Both the position numbers and the translations under genes were made by a program. From contig NC_133030.1 of assembly GCF_048771995.1 (NCBI RefSeq), positions 58,126,001-58,190,000 of the forward strand: DNA of 64,000 nucleotides. Reading direction: 5' to 3'. Under the pieces are notes generated by a model. The model saw nothing but the letters and a program-made list of their open reading frames with translations, had not been told where the DNA came from and did no database searches. The DNA comes from Taeniopygia guttata. Lineage: Eukaryota; Chordata; Aves; Passeriformes; Estrildidae. Shown here piece after piece: positions 13,001 to 26,760 of the stretch. Position 1 is the stretch's first letter, and each line of letters begins with the position of its first letter.

Positions 13001-14119
13001 GTCCCTGTACCACTAGGTGGCTTTTCCACCCCATAGTTTGTACCTCGTTCTCCAAAGTCATTACAAGTACGGAAAATCTGCTCCCAAGTGCAACCATCAA
13101 ACCAGTGGAAAAGAGAGAACAAAGCTGAGGCATCCTTCAGCAGATGAACTCTTCGACTCCCATAGTTTTACACTGAAATCTTTACCAATCCCTTATCTGT
13201 CCTTCTAATGCTTTGTTTTGACTTCGTTACAGCTGTCTTGTTCCCATTTTGGGTATCATAAGATATCTGCTCAGATACATTTCTGTGTAGCTATGGAACT
13301 TCACAAAATAGTGCATGTGTCAAATTCTATAATAGTAATTTTTGTAATTCATTAGCATAAACCAATTAGTAACACAGAATCAGGATGTGTATTTGTTAAT
13401 GTAAAGTGTCGCCTCACCATGTTCTCAGGAAGAGTAAATCCAGCTTTGTCTTCTCAGACATTTTACCTTTTTTACCTTAACCATTTTAATTACAGATCTT
13501 TGCTCACACCTAAACACCGCAAATATCTGGCTATGGATAGTATCTTTTTCAAGTAGCACTCAGTGTCTGAAGTTTTCTCCAAAAAGAAAAGCCCCGAGGG
13601 GCTCATTGACTGTACAGAACAGAACAGGCAAGAGAATGAGGGTTGCAAATCCACAGCAGTGTTAAAAGTATAAATACACACCCCTCTCCCCTGAGTTTTA
13701 AGTTTGGCCATGTTGAATAGAATGTATTTTATTTGAAGCACAAAGGAGCCGAGTTGGGCAGAGACAGACCTAAAAGATGTTAGAAATTTGGCAGATGAAC
13801 TCAAGGTTTGCATTCTTTCATTCATTTCAGACTTTCCTTCCTTTCACATATATAACTCCTGTTTTCTGTTACAAAAATGGTCATATATTCACCGGAGAGA
13901 GACCATGGAGCTGTCTCCTGACAAGTGCCCTTCAGTGGTGTGAAGAGTTGCATGAACAGCTCTTTCAGGTAGAACACTTGGAATTTACATGTAAATTTAA
14001 GGGGGGGCTAATCCTGCAACTAATTTAACACACAGGAGGGGAGATCTGAAAGAGGAAAGTCAGCTATTGATGAAAAGTTTGGAGAAGGCTCCTAATTTAG
14101 AAAACAGCAGAGTGTTGTT
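10093..14119. other. Intergenic DNA, no gene recognised
   Basis: Several open frames of 60-150 codons exist on both strands (for example the - strand at 10613-11068). None shows a domain, splice-compatible exon pattern or family likeness I can name. I treat them as chance frames in non-coding DNA. Confidence 0.55.
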
Positions 14120-14208
14120 TGGAATACCTATGGACGTGGCACTTGGAGCCATGGTTTAGTTGACAAGGTGGTGTTTGGCCAAAAGTTGAAAATGAATCTG
14201 TGATTCTG
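14120..14208 (+). mobile_element. Short CR1 LINE 3' fragment
   Basis: The motifs GGACGTGGCACTTGGAGCC, ATGGTTTAGTTGACAAGG and TGGTGTTTGGCC are followed by a tail ending TCTGTGATTCTG. This matches the last part of CR1 in sense orientation. Only the terminal stretch of under 100 bp is recognisable. Confidence 0.75.
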
Positions 14209-17200
14209 CGGTAATATAAGTGAATAAATAATGCAATTAGGAATATGTGATGCTTTTTTTCATTATACAAGCACCTTTCAAGCCACGTTTATACATCATA
14301 ATTGTCCATGGTATATTCCAACCAAAAGCTGTGTTATCACAGTAGCTTGGTGCTGATTCAAAGTCAATATACTCTGCTCCCAGGGGCTTTTTTACTGGAT
14401 CTTGGCATGGCATGGATGCAGGATCACAGCTTTTGATGAGCACAGAGCACAGGCAAAAGCCATCTGTGTGTTATCTCAGTGTAGGTGCATGTCTAAATTG
14501 ATCTTTAGGTTAGAATTATCGTAACCAAAATGAAGTTTTGATTTTTCACGCTCAGACAGATGCATTGTAATCTGTGCTTTTGCTCTGGTCTGGCACAGTT
14601 TGAACCTGTGAGTGCTGGCAGTGCTTCCTGGCCAGGGAGTACCTCAATTTGTGGCTTCACTTGCTGAAAGGCACTGGACGAGTGGTAAACCTCTGAAAAA
14701 CTTCTGATGTCTTTCTTGGCTGTCCCTCAAGATGTATTATCTCTGCAAACATGCACTTCCCTTAATCTCTATATAATCTTCTTCCAGACAGAGTAATTAA
14801 AAACCAGTTCCATGTTTTTTCCTTAGCTTTGTCCAGCTAAGCATTTTGCAGCCTCCCCTCCTTGTGCCAACAGTCCGTAAATTTTGCCCTGTGACTTTAT
14901 TTTTTCTAATCAAACTCTTCTCTCTTCTGTCAGCCTGCTCTTTATACAGAACATTTTTCAAGTGAAACACTCTCTTTCCTTCTCTTCACCTCATGGAGAT
15001 TATTCATGTGGCTGAAGAGTCCTTGTGGAAGCAAGCTCTGATCCCAGCTCTGCATTGTTTTCAAACACTCCCCTCCACGAACGTCTGTCACCTCTTCTTA
15101 TCTCCCTGTGCCCACAAGCTGAGCAGACAGCTGTGGTGCATGAGCAGTGAGAGGTGAGGTCTCTGAAACAGCCAGAGCTGTTTCCTGACGTGCTGCAGGT
15201 CTGGATGCACAAAGGGATTTCAGCAGGGTGGCTCTCAGCGAGCACAAGCACTGGCAGAGGAGGCAGACCCAGGTGGGGACATCAAAGTGACAGCCCAGGG
15301 CTGCACTGGGAGGCAGCTGGACACCTCTCCCAGTTGTGCTCAGCACCCAGGGCCACCTCCTGCCCACAAGGGCCCTGCTCTTCTTCCACTCCTTGGAAAT
15401 ACCCACTGCAAACCCATAGGTTATGGGAGGATGTGATATGCTTTCCACAGGGCTGGTATTTCTGTCAGGTCTTCCTCTTCAAAGCTTTTCTCTTGTCATT
15501 GTCAGGATCATCGTCTTTGTTTTAAAATCTTTGTTAGTTCTGTGCTAATCATGGGACACGTGTGCTGTGCTGTGATGCTTTTATTGTTTTGCTATACTTT
15601 GGCATCCATTTTCTAGCACAACAAAGAAATACTGTTATAATCCAATATTCTCAATTATTTTGACTGTAGTTAGACCACACAGGAAAGAATGTGAAAACAG
15701 CTTCTTCAAAGTATCAGTTTTATTTTTTCAAGGACTGTATGGGCAGTTTATACCTTATATTTTAATTGCTTGTGGTAAGGGAACATCAGTAGATTCAATG
15801 TAATTGTATTTTTCTACATGAGTGCCAAAGATCCTGCATCTGAAACGGTTCATGGAAATTATTCACCAAAGCAGGTTTTCATTGCACTGATAACAACTTT
15901 TTTGGTACTTTTCACCAGTTGATTTACAAAGGAAATCAGTGTCCTTATTTCACTTTTACTAGTACAGAAGCATAGGGAGAAAAAGGACTTGATAAGGTTT
16001 ATTATTCCTAACAATATGATTGCTTGCAGAGGGATTAAAGACTTCTGGCTACTCTCAATTTTATTTGGAGTTAAGAGAGCCTTGGGGGCCTATTAAAAAA
16101 CTATCAATGTTCACCTAAATGATTTCTTTATATTTCAATATACTTATTATCTTTACAGGGAGTACTTCAACACTAAGAAAGGAAGCTGCATCTTAATTCT
16201 ATTAGCAGTAGGACCACAGGCTTCTCAAAATTAATTCCAAACATTTTATGACCTTGTCAAGATTCAAACATGTTCAACTTCCAGCACTGAGTGCCTTCCC
16301 TGTGACTTCAAAGGAATGTGTGAGCATGATGCATAAAGATAATCCCTTGCAGAATCATAGCACTGGTCAGTATCTTTACTGGAAATTAAACATTTCATGA
16401 TGGGGTATTACAAAGAGGTATTATTTTGTAATGACAGACTTGGGAGAATAGTGTGACTGCCTTTAATTTGGAGATCACTTCACACTGCAAACCTACACAG
16501 ACTGCCTTGTAAGAAATACCTCTTACAGTAAAAGGTGGTATTTTCTAAGGTCTTTGTTTAAGTGCCACCCAGGTTCTTGCATGCTGACCTCCTCCACCTC
16601 TGTGTGAAAAGAGCAGTTCTATTAGTAACTGTATGTGGTCAAAAAGCTGCTGAAACCAGAAGGCTGTAAATGCCTATTTACACAAACCTTTTAAACTTCA
16701 GGTTTTAAACCATTTAAGCCAAAATATATAACTCAATCCAGACTTGCTGAAGGCACGGCTCATGTTCAGTGAGAGATCATAAAACTTAGACAGGCTTATA
16801 CAGAACCTGATCTGAGTTTCAGATTTGTAATTTATGCTGGTCTGAGGTTTTCTTGCAAGTATTTTGCATGCCCTAACAAATAAAACTGCATTTTAGTTTT
16901 TACAGTGTCTGGGGTTTTTGAGCACCAACACACCCTTCAACCCTGCTGCAAGGGCTTTGGTGCTTGTGTTTGGGGCCAGTGCTGTAACCTGGAACAAGAC
17001 TGAAGGAAAAAGAGCTGTGAGAAGTCTCCTCCAGGCTGGGATTTGCCTGGCCTTGTGCCTGATCCTCCCCTGACCTCCTTGACTTGACTTCCTGGCTTGA
17101 GAATTGCCCTTCCTCACTGCTGTGGCTTTGCACAGCCATTGTTGGGCTCCAGCTGGTGTCACCAGGGCTGCTCTGCTCACCTTGCTGGGGTGCTGCAAGA

Positions 17201-19924
17201 CTGTGCCCCAACAGACACTGAGAGTCTCACTTGTGGCTTTTCCAAACACTTCTTTCAAAAATTAAACCAGCTTGTTAAATTACAGAAAAAGATCCTACCA
17301 TATCATCATTAAAACTCTTGCAGGCAGCTGCCTGAGAGTTAAACAATTGGGTCTCTGACACTTGAGTGAAGTCCTGTTTGCCAGGATTTCACTGGACATG
17401 GTATGCAATAGCAGCATCATGATGATGACCAATCTCTTGCATCATTTAGGTGTGATTTCCTTCTGGACACGGAACTCCTGGTCCCATTTTAGTGAGGGCT
17501 TTGTTGGAGGGTGGTGATTTTGTTAGGCAAAGAAGGTGTTCTTATTACACCTGAAATATATTTGTTAGTCATTGCTACACCATGTTTGCCCTGTTCTCCA
17601 CATTATTCTTTGGATATGTTGCTACTGGCATGAATGCCAAATCTTGCAGACTCAGAGGCTGAAAATTTCTCTAGGACAGAAGGGTAAGCTCTATTTACAC
17701 ACTGGATAATATGCAGAAGCCTGCGATTGTATCTAGGAAGCTTTAACTTTACTTATGCTTTGTTTATGATTTGGTTTTGTAAATTATATTGGATAATTAT
17801 TGTCTACTCATCCAAGGACATGTTCTCCAGTAGCTGTGTCACCCTGTATCTCCAGTTTCTTAATGAAGTCCAAGTTCTTAAGGAAAAATGAGGAAGTCCT
17901 GTCCTATGTAGGACTTACAAGCCATATCCAAGAAAGAAATTACTCTGCTAAGAGAGTGATTCTGTCTGGTGTTTATTTTTTTCCATAACAAATCCACTTA
18001 CATTCTTGTTATTTGCATTGTCAGGAGGACTCTGTATGTGCTTTTCTGCAGCTGGCACTTAAAGGGTGAAAAAAAAGAGAAATATAATAACATGACCCTG
18101 GTGCTACCATATGACCAGAAGTGTGAGCACTCCACTGGTGCTGATAGGATTAAAGAGTAGGACAGAAGTGGTTGTAGAGCTTGTGGCTGCAGAAGCTCTG
18201 CCAGACACCCTATGTACAAAAAGCCAAAGGGACTTTGAAGAGTTCTCCTGACTGTACATGTGGGTGAAGTATCAACCAAACCAATGCAGGGGAGAGGGCA
18301 GACAGAGCTAATGAGAATAAGGCATAATAAAAAAGGTGTATGGGCACGCATATACATCATACAGAGGGGGACAGCATCGCAGTCATAAGGCAAAATCAGA
18401 TTCCAAAAAATGAGCACTTCCAGCCTAGAAGTTATAGGATAAAACCATCTGATTAGCCAGAGAACCTGCAAATTTTAAGACAAAGTGAGTATGACAACTC
18501 CAGCCCCTTCATGAATAGTGTTTTATCCTCCTTTGTTGTCTAGCTAAGCTGGTTTGAAGAGCCCCTTCATCAGCAGTGTGTCATTTCTAGCACAACAGAG
18601 GTGCAAAACTACACAGTCCTGAGAATGCTTAAGTCCTTAACTGATGAACCTCCACTGCAAGTTCCTCCAGTCATGTTATAAACTTTTTTTTTCCCCCTAA
18701 ATTGCAGTGATCAAAAAGTTACACAATCTCCTACTGCCTCTAAAATGAGCAACTTCTTTAAAAAATGCGTCTCTGACTATACATCATCTTTTATTGGTTT
18801 CTTTCCAGGGGCCAGAGCAGATCACGAGGGAGGTATCAGAAGACATACAGGCAAACAAACACAGAGCTGCTGCATCTTCAAGTTATGCTTCAAGCATGGT
18901 TGCTCCACAGCTCTGTGAATCAGCAGTCTTGTGCTCTTGGCCAAATTCTACCATTTACATATCCTGACTCCAAACCTACAGCTGCATGACTTGTTTGCAT
19001 GACAAAGTTCACTGAACTCCAAGGGCAGAACTTTGGGGGCCTCCAATTGCAGCTCCCAGGACCTGTGGGAGGTAACACCTAATCAAGAGCCTCTGCTCTC
19101 TCCTCAGCCAAAGCAGTGAAGCTCCACCAAATGTGGATCTCCAACATCCCAATCACAGCACTACTTGCAATGCTAGATCTCTTTCCATTCCTCTGACAGA
19201 GGTCTTAAAATCAGGAGGAGGGATGAAGACACAATGCCCTGGATTATGCCATAACCTAGTGGCTACAGCAGCCTTCTGAGTCATGAGTGGGTTGCACCCC
19301 ATCAGGCCAAGATGAAACTGAATTGAGATTTCCCACCTCCAGTTGACTGATTTATTAAGATAAATAGAAGGAAGCTCTGCTGCTTCCCTTCCCTTCCCCT
19401 TTTCACAGAAGCCTGTGGTTTTTCTGTGAATGGCACTGGCTCAGTGCTACAAGGCTTTGAAGCAGAGGGGGCTTCTCCAGGGATCCAGGTGGATCAGTCA
19501 TGCCTTTGCTGTGTCCCTGAATCAGGCTGAGGTCCTGGTTCTGCTGGTTACTGTGCACTGTGCAGGCATGGCAGCCCAGTTTAGTCACCTAGGGGACTGC
19601 CAGGACAGCTGGTGGTAGGAATTTTACATACCTCTAGGTTCAAAAGCTGCCACAGCAGAAAATAGTTTCCCTGATAGGTATCTAAAAGACAGGTAGTGTT
19701 CTTGAACTTGGTCAGGTGAATCCACCTGAGTCCCATCTCTGGTGCCCAATGCAGATATTGTAGAACCTATCCATCATGACAGTGCATTTATTTAATGACT
19801 TGGATGTTTGAGGGCAAGTCACATAACCCTATGTATTTTAACTCACCACCCCAAACATCTAATTATTTACTTCATGGTGATATTTTAAGGATTAATTTAC
19901 ATTTCAGGAAATGGCTCAGGGTCC
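14209..19924. other. Intergenic DNA, no gene recognised
   Basis: The stretch is mostly AT-leaning sequence with a GC-richer patch around 15100-15420. Open frames there on both strands resemble no known protein. No RNA gene, CpG island or clear repeat was seen. Confidence 0.5.
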
Positions 19925-20085
19925 CCAGGGAAATGGCCACAGTACCAAACCTGTTGCAGTTCAAGAAGTGTTTGGACAATGCTCTAGGGTACCTTGTGTG
20001 GGGTGTCCTGAACAGTGCCAGGAACTGGACTTTGATGATCCTTGTGGGTTCCTTCCAACTCAGGATATTCTGTGATTCTGTAAAA
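19925..20085 (+). mobile_element. CR1 LINE 3' end, 5' truncated
   Basis: The blocks AGGGAAATGGCCACAG, TTCAAGAAGTGTTTGGACAA and GGACTTTGATGATCCTTGTG are followed by GGTTCCTTCCAACTCAGGAT and a tail of ATTCTGTGATTCTG. This is the sense-strand CR1 3' end of a subfamily in which the tail follows GGGATATTC. Confidence 0.88.
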
Positions 20086-20633
20086 TATCACAGACACACA
20101 CATAATTCTGAGCACTTTCTGTGTAATTAAATGAGCAGCAAATGTTACCCTGAGAACGAGAGCTGGCAGAACCACCAGCTCCATCCCAAATACTCGTCAT
20201 ACAGGTTCTGAATTGCCCTGGGATGCACGGGTTGCATTACCTGAAAAAGGGTGCAGCAGTAAGGCAGGCAAGCTGTTCTGAGTATCACCATGTGTCTGAG
20301 CACACCTGGCCTTTTCCTGAGAACCTCCCCAGGACTGGGAGTACATAACACTCTGAAGATGGAAGATTGATGGAGGAGGATTGCTGGCATTTCCAGCAGA
20401 TTGAAAGAAAATGGTGCTTGGTGATGTCATTGGATATTCTCAATTCACCTGCAACAAACAATGAGAGTGAATTAATATTGGCTATTACATTGTTAAAAGG
20501 GCTTAGAAATGTCCTTCCCTGGCAAGAGCTCTGACCACTTGGCATTTGTATCAGAATTGGTTGTCCTATCCTGTAAAAAGTGGCATCTACCTAATTATTT
20601 ATAAAAGTAATCACAACTGACTACCAGCAGTGG

Positions 20634-20654
20634 ATCTTGAATTGAATTCAAGAT
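20634..20654. repeat. Palindrome, 10-bp arms with 1-nt centre
   Basis: ATCTTGAATT and AATTCAAGAT are exact reverse complements separated by a single G. It is probably a chance cruciform-prone site. Confidence 0.7.
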
Positions 20655-23600
20655 ATCTCCCTTTTAGTCCTGCCTGAGGTGTGGAATGGAATTTCAGATC
20701 CATCCCCACACTTGGTTTGTTATCAGCCAAATCCAAAGAACTCTCTCATCTGCCTGTAGATCTCCTGGTCTGTCTGTCAAGGTATCTGCCTTTTCCAGTG
20801 AATGACAAACACATTTCCCAAATTGTGGCTTCTTTTCCTCCTCTGAATAGAAAAATGAATCAATGTTGTCAGAAAGGACCGTAGGGAAGCTTTCACTCCT
20901 CCTACTCAAGGGATGAGTAACTTGACACACCCTTGAACATGAATCTGCTCCATTGCATAATCTTGGCAATTTATGATCTTCCAAGAAAAAGAGTCCAGAA
21001 CTGACTAAAACACACATCTGTGAACGCAAAGGCAAATTCCCCTGAGCTGTACATCTTATACTTTGCATCCTGGTTCTCTCAGCATATCAAATCCCTCTTC
21101 CCAAGGGATTTATTTGGCACATCTAAGCCTTGCCTAGTTACCTACACATGAACTTTTGAGCCTGATGAGAAGATTTGAACATGCTCCTCCTTTTCATGTC
21201 ATGGGATGACACGTGGTGAACTTTCTGCTCCTGCTCTTCAGGCTGATTCCCATGAATTCCTTCCCATTCTTGTGGTGTGGTGTGCATGTCTTTGATGAGT
21301 TCAAGGAATCAGAATGGCTCTAGTTTCTTGAAAAGGAAGGTTTTTTTGCTTTTTTCAACAAAGATGTAATTCCTAGGATGTGATCACCTTCCTAGGTGCC
21401 CTCCCAACTCTGTGATGCCCTAACAAGAGGGTTCTTTTCATCCTTGGCCTGGGGATAAGGCCTTTGAGCTGTCCCATCAGTGAGCGGGTTCTGCTCCTGG
21501 GGAGCCAGGAGAGGGATCCCTGCTGCTCTCAGCGTGCTCCAACAAGAATCTTCCTGCTCCCAGGAGCTCCCAGCAGCTGTTTGCCCCTGCAGCACAGTTG
21601 GCTTTCAGACACGGATGTAACTGCCACTCCTGCACACAAAATTCAGCCCAATGTGCAGGAATTGCAATTGATGTGAGTCAGCATGAAAGAACTTACTCCT
21701 CTCTTAAAGGACAAGTATCTGAGGGATCTGCAGAAATTCCAGGGATAAAAAGGCTGAAAGTATGGCATAACCCAGAGTCCAGATGATGTGTGGAAGAGGG
21801 AACCCTCTAATTCTGGGCTCCAGGTTGATGAAGGGCTGTGCACAAGTTTTGGTTGTTTGGGGTTTTTTAATTCTACCCCTCCTCTGCTGTCTTGCTAGTA
21901 ATAAAACAGCTATAAAATAACACAGTGATGGCACCCAAACATGTGCAGGCACAAGTTAGCAACTTGCCCCGTCCATAGAAAAAGAGTTCTGGATAATAAA
22001 GGAAAGCTTGGGAATGGAAGCACAGTCAATTATTCTGAGTGAAAATGAGCAATTCTACAATTTAATCCCTGGTAGCCAGAGTGAAGAAACAACGTCCAGA
22101 AATGAGAGTTTCACACCCACAACTAAGTATTATTAGTTCAAACTTTAGAAAAAGAAGGAACCTAAACCTCCGCCTCTTTACCTAAATTTCTTTTTGTGTG
22201 TGTTTCTGAAAAAGAGCAAATGTACTCTGCCCACCTACAAAGCAACCAATGTCTCCCCTGCCTCCCCAAATTTAATTATTTTCAATTCCAAATCCTGGAA
22301 TGAGGAGGCAAAAAGACTAAGGGTTTATTATTGCTTTAGGATTTGTTTGTCTCTTTGAGAAACCACAGGAGAAAAAAAAAAACAATCTCCATTTTCTCAC
22401 CACACAGTCAGCACATCACTGAATTACAAATTTAAAATTACAGGAACATGGGAAAATTGAAGAAATGGAAGTATAATGAAACTGTTACCAAATCAGTATC
22501 TTTTTCCCAGTAGTAAAATTAAGGGGGTGGTAATCACATGTTCCACTCCCTCACAGAGTTGTTCTGATGTGTTGCCAATTAAGAACTGTAAGACACTGGG
22601 ATAAATGTATTTTAAGATAATGTTGAAAATGGACTAATCTCATTTTTAACACAACAGAAACACTCCTTAAATAATGACACCTTATCTGAATTGTGTTTGA
22701 GATGGCATGTGACTGGGTTACATCCATGGATTAAGTTCACAGGAGAATGAAAGGACTATAACAACTGCATTCCTAGAACACCTTTAGAGAGGAAACTCCA
22801 TCACTGCAGTCCCTTTAATTACTTATTTTCAACTTTTCTATTCTTGTTTGCTGTAACAAATCACAGCATTGCCCACCTGGCATCTTCATACAACCACACT
22901 TTCACTAAAATTCTGTGCCTTTCCCAGATTATGTGCCCATATAGACATGCAGAGAAAAAAAAAACAAAAACAACCCGAGCAGCTGGGCAGACTCTGGAAT
23001 GATGGGCACACTTGGCTCTCATCTAAATGAAGCAGCAGTATTATGAGAAATGCATCTTGTGACATGAGGACATGTGCTGCTGTGCCACCATGGGCTAAAA
23101 TAGCAACACACCAAAGCCAGCTGATTCCATTCCCTGCAAAATCCAGGCTTGTACCTCTGAAGCAAAACACCATTCAAACAAAGCCTTTGCTTTCTGATTT
23201 TGGTGCTCTTGGTCCTATTGCTAAGGTAATGTTATTTGGACCTCCATCTTTCAAATTTTCCAGACTGCCAAGGGATCAGATTCCTGAGGTACCCAGTGAT
23301 TTCTCCCTATCGTACTCAAGTACTGCGTGTGCACAGTTTAACAAAGTAAATAATACAGGCCAAGTGTTATAAACCACCCCCACCAACAGAAAAGGTTCTC
23401 TTGCATACAGAACTTAGAGCATTATCCTGCAGAAATAAATGCATAACCAGGCTAAATTGAAATCAGGAGATTGCAGCAAGAACAAAAATCCCCCAAAACC
23501 ACAAGAACCAAACCTTATTCTTTCCAAACTACTGAGGATTTTTGGGGTTTTTTTGCCCATGCAGAATGACATAGTTGTTACACCTTATCTAAAAGAAGTG

Positions 23601-23911
23601 CTACATTGGTTCATTCCATACATCTTTACTAAAGACAGCTAAATTCCTTGAAGTTCCATTGAATAAGCCATCCCTAAGATTCATGAGCAGTAACTTTTAC
23701 AGAGATAAGCAATATTTTAATACCTTAAATTACTTACAAAGAAAAGTACTGTGCAGGACTCAGCAACAACCAAGTACAGCCTAAGTGAGTTGAAAACCCT
23801 TCAGTCTGTTCTTTCTCCCATTGCTGTAATGGTACATTAGCACTTGTCCAGCTCCTTCACTGAGCTATTGCAATAGCTCATACTCCAGAACAAGTCAAAA
23901 CCCTCCCAGGC

Positions 23912-23935
23912 TTTTTTTTTTTTTTTTTTTTTTTT
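23912..23935 (-). repeat. Poly-T run of 24 nt
   Basis: A homopolymer followed by CTTAG. It could be a reversed poly(A) tail, but the sequence to its left (23650-23911) is not a copy of anything I recognise. Confidence 0.8.
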
Positions 23936-24244
23936 CTTAGAGCAATAGGCATTAATTAGAAACAAAATCTATTTTCCCTTATTCTCTCATGTATTTTTCA
24001 GGATTTATAATAAACCTTATAATAAATATATTCTTGCCTTCTCAAATCTGGGCACTCACTCAACTCACCATTTTCTTTAAAAATTAATAATAAAACTGAT
24101 ATGGTTAGCACATTTTATACATTGACATTCAAAAATCATCTAAAATGAGGATTTCCTCTGACTCTAGGCACTTTAACATCATAAATAATATAACACAACC
24201 CTAGCAGTAATTATTTAAATGGGAAGGCAGTCCTTCAGACCTCC

Positions 24245-24910
24245 ATGGATACTCCTTTCCATTCTTCCACTTGCTGGGAAATAATCTTAATTCTCCTGAC
24301 AAAATTCTGTCCTACATGCCTTTGGCACAAGAAGATGACTGGATTAAAGCTATTTCTGATGATGACAGAAACCAATCCCCCAATCCTGGAGAACATCCTG
24401 ACAGTTGCTCCTGCAGTTTTATTAGGACATAAAAACAACTGGCTTCTGCTGGCTGGGATAAACTGGTCTGCAATTGTTAAAAGCTTTACAAGGCAGAACT
24501 GGTGGGTTAAATCCCAGTGCTCATCTAAGTGGGTGCCAAACAAGATGTTCTGCTTCAAAGAGGAACTCCTGGTGCTGCTCCTACCTCTGGGGCAGGGCTG
24601 TGACAGCAGCAGCTGTAAGTGGGATGTGTTCTGCACCTCATTTGCCATCGATCCCCACAGCTGTCTTGTCAAATCCTGCCAGCCTGCAGAACACGCTGTG
24701 AGTGCACTGCTCTGCCAGTGCAGCCTTGGAAATGAATGGTATGGGTGTCAGCTCAGGCAGCCCTCGTGTGCTGAGCTGAAATGGATCCAGAACAGCCTTA
24801 GGGCCATCTTCTGCAGATACTACAAAGAAACACAATTTCTGTCCAAGTTCAGTGTTAGGGCACACCTCACCCCATTCCTGGAGTGGCTACTGCAATCATT
24901 ACTTGCCTGA
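24245..24910 (+). other. Unusually long open frame, 221 codons, no family recognised
   Basis: This + strand frame runs 221 codons from ATG to TGA with no splice structure. The opposite strand also has a 145-codon frame at 24235-24672. The + frame product is Trp-, Cys- and Leu-rich, with no motif, signal peptide or repeat I can name. It lacks a CpG promoter. It may be chance, part of an unrecognised old retroposed sequence, or an unannotated transcript. I see no evidence that it is a protein gene. Confidence 0.2.
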
Positions 24911-26089
24911 AAATGCACAGAGGTAATTTAAAATAAAAATTTCACACTAACAGTTCGAAGTCAAAGTAAACAAGTTTCAGCCACACACACAAACACTTTC
25001 TGCTTTCTTAAGTTACCAAGCACATACCATAAAGACAAGTCTTGCTTTGTAATCGCTGATTTTCCCTCACTGTACAGTTATTCAGATCTCATGCCAGAAT
25101 TCTGGTTAATTAACAGATTTCAGTTTGTTCTGTGTTTAAGATTTTTTGTGGCTTCACTCTGGGAAAATGCACAAACGAGGCAGCAGCTTGTTTTTCAGCT
25201 CCTGTCTTTGCATTTTCTGCCTAAGAGCCAGGGAAGCATGTAAATTAGGAAGCACATGTATCTTGCAGGATTAGCATTTCTCAGAAGGCAGAGAAATGAC
25301 AGCACACCTTCCAGTCTCAAGACAGAAAAATTCATCATGCACCATTTCAGGGGTGGATTTTTTCATGTTTCTCTGCCAAGCTACTGATCTGAAATCTTAT
25401 TTTTATTTCATTCATCCTTCTTTCAGTAACAGAAGCTCCTCTGTTGGCAATATAATTGTTCATATTATGATGCTTCAAGTGAGGTTAAGGCTGTATGATG
25501 AAAACATATGCCACATACAAATATACATAATGTACAATATAGGAAATCTATCAGGATTCATTTGGTGCAGTTACCGGAGCACTCTGCATAATAATCCCAC
25601 AAGAAATATTTCACAATGTGAACATCAAATACGTAAAATTGCCTCAAGGCCAAGAGAACCAGAATGCACTAAATTCATTTTCTTGTAAGGATCTACTCCT
25701 TCAGAGATTTAAATTAAAATGCAAAGAAATTTTCCCAAGTAATACCAAGAGTGTAAATTTAGGAGGGAAAAGGCCAAAACCTTTAGATATTTTTTTAGCA
25801 AATATATTCTGCAGCCAAAGGCTTAATTCAGATCTGCTTTTTTATGGTGCATAGGTATTTCAAGGCAAAAAAATAATTTATTCTAATGCTCGTGGTAATA
25901 AATGAAATGTCTGCTTCTGGCACTTAGAATTTGAAACACAGTGGTCCCAGTAGATCAACTTGATGCTGTGCTTGTCATGGGCCATCAGATTTCAACCTGC
26001 ATTCATCAAATAAAATAAAGCATAACTTCTGCTTGGCTAAAAATTAATTTTCAGAAATACATCTGATCTTCAACAGAAGACATGAATGA
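24911..26089. other. Intergenic DNA, nothing recognised
   Basis: AT-leaning unique-looking sequence. A 130-codon frame on the + strand at 25296-25688 matches nothing I know. No repeats or RNA genes were seen. Confidence 0.5.
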
Positions 26090-26760
26090 TGGCAAATCCT
26101 CAGCTTCTTTTGGGAATGTGTTCTGGTGGTTAACCATGGAAAAATGTGTGTCTGATTTCCTATTTGAATTTGTCTGGCTTTTGCCTCTGGCCATTACTTC
26201 TTATTATGCTTTTCTTCAATAGATTAAAGAGCCCTTTAATATCCTGTACTTCCCCTCAGGAATGTTCCTATACACTACAATCAAGTCACCTCCCAATTCT
26301 CTTCCAGATAACTTTAACAGCCTGAGCTCTTAAAACATCCCAGCGTAAGGCATTTTCTCCAACCACCAGAACATTTTGCTTCATTTTTTTGCTCTCTTAT
26401 TTTCCAATGTGCTTCTTAAAATCTGAAAACCAGCACTGTATGTACTACCCTCTGATGATATTATTGACGTCAAACATGAGAGGTAAAATAAACACTTTTT
26501 AATTCCTTTGTTTATACATTGATTAATCCTTTTCTGCCATAGCAGCATACAGGAGAACCCTTATCTGATTGCTTACTTATCTGGTCCTTAAATCCTTCTC
26601 AAAGTCATTACCTTCACAGTCTTCTATTTTCCAGTAATGATCTCCACACTTGGGTTTTAAGACAGACAGCTATTTGGTTTGATGAATGAAAATTCACTAG
26701 GTTTAAGCAAGCTGCTTGTACAAACTTGCATTGTATTGATCAGTGCCCCATCCTGATCAT
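26090..26760 (-). mobile_element. Ancient CR1-like LINE fragment
   Basis: Read on the - strand, this has the layout of an old CR1/L3-type element. On the + strand the guide blocks are TAGATTAAAGAGCCCTTTAA, ACAATCAAGTCACCTCCC, GCCTGAGCTCTTAAAACAT, AAGGCATTTTCTCCA and GTGCTTCTTAAAATCTGAAA. The right end is vague; similarity beyond about 26480 is weak. Divergence is much higher than in the other CR1 copies, so it probably predates most bird radiations. Confidence 0.6.

Larger units (their letters stand above)
20086..24234. other. Intergenic DNA with a 21-bp palindrome and a poly-T run
   Basis: No gene is recognised. It holds the palindrome at 20634-20654 and a 24-nt T run at 23912-23935. The T run could be the reversed tail of a retroposed sequence, but no body was identified on either side. 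Confidence 0.5.

Noticed and set aside
21360-21425. Possible CR1 3' tail (GATGTGATCACCTTCCTAGG and following)
   Set aside because: Only a few words match and no CR1 body precedes them.
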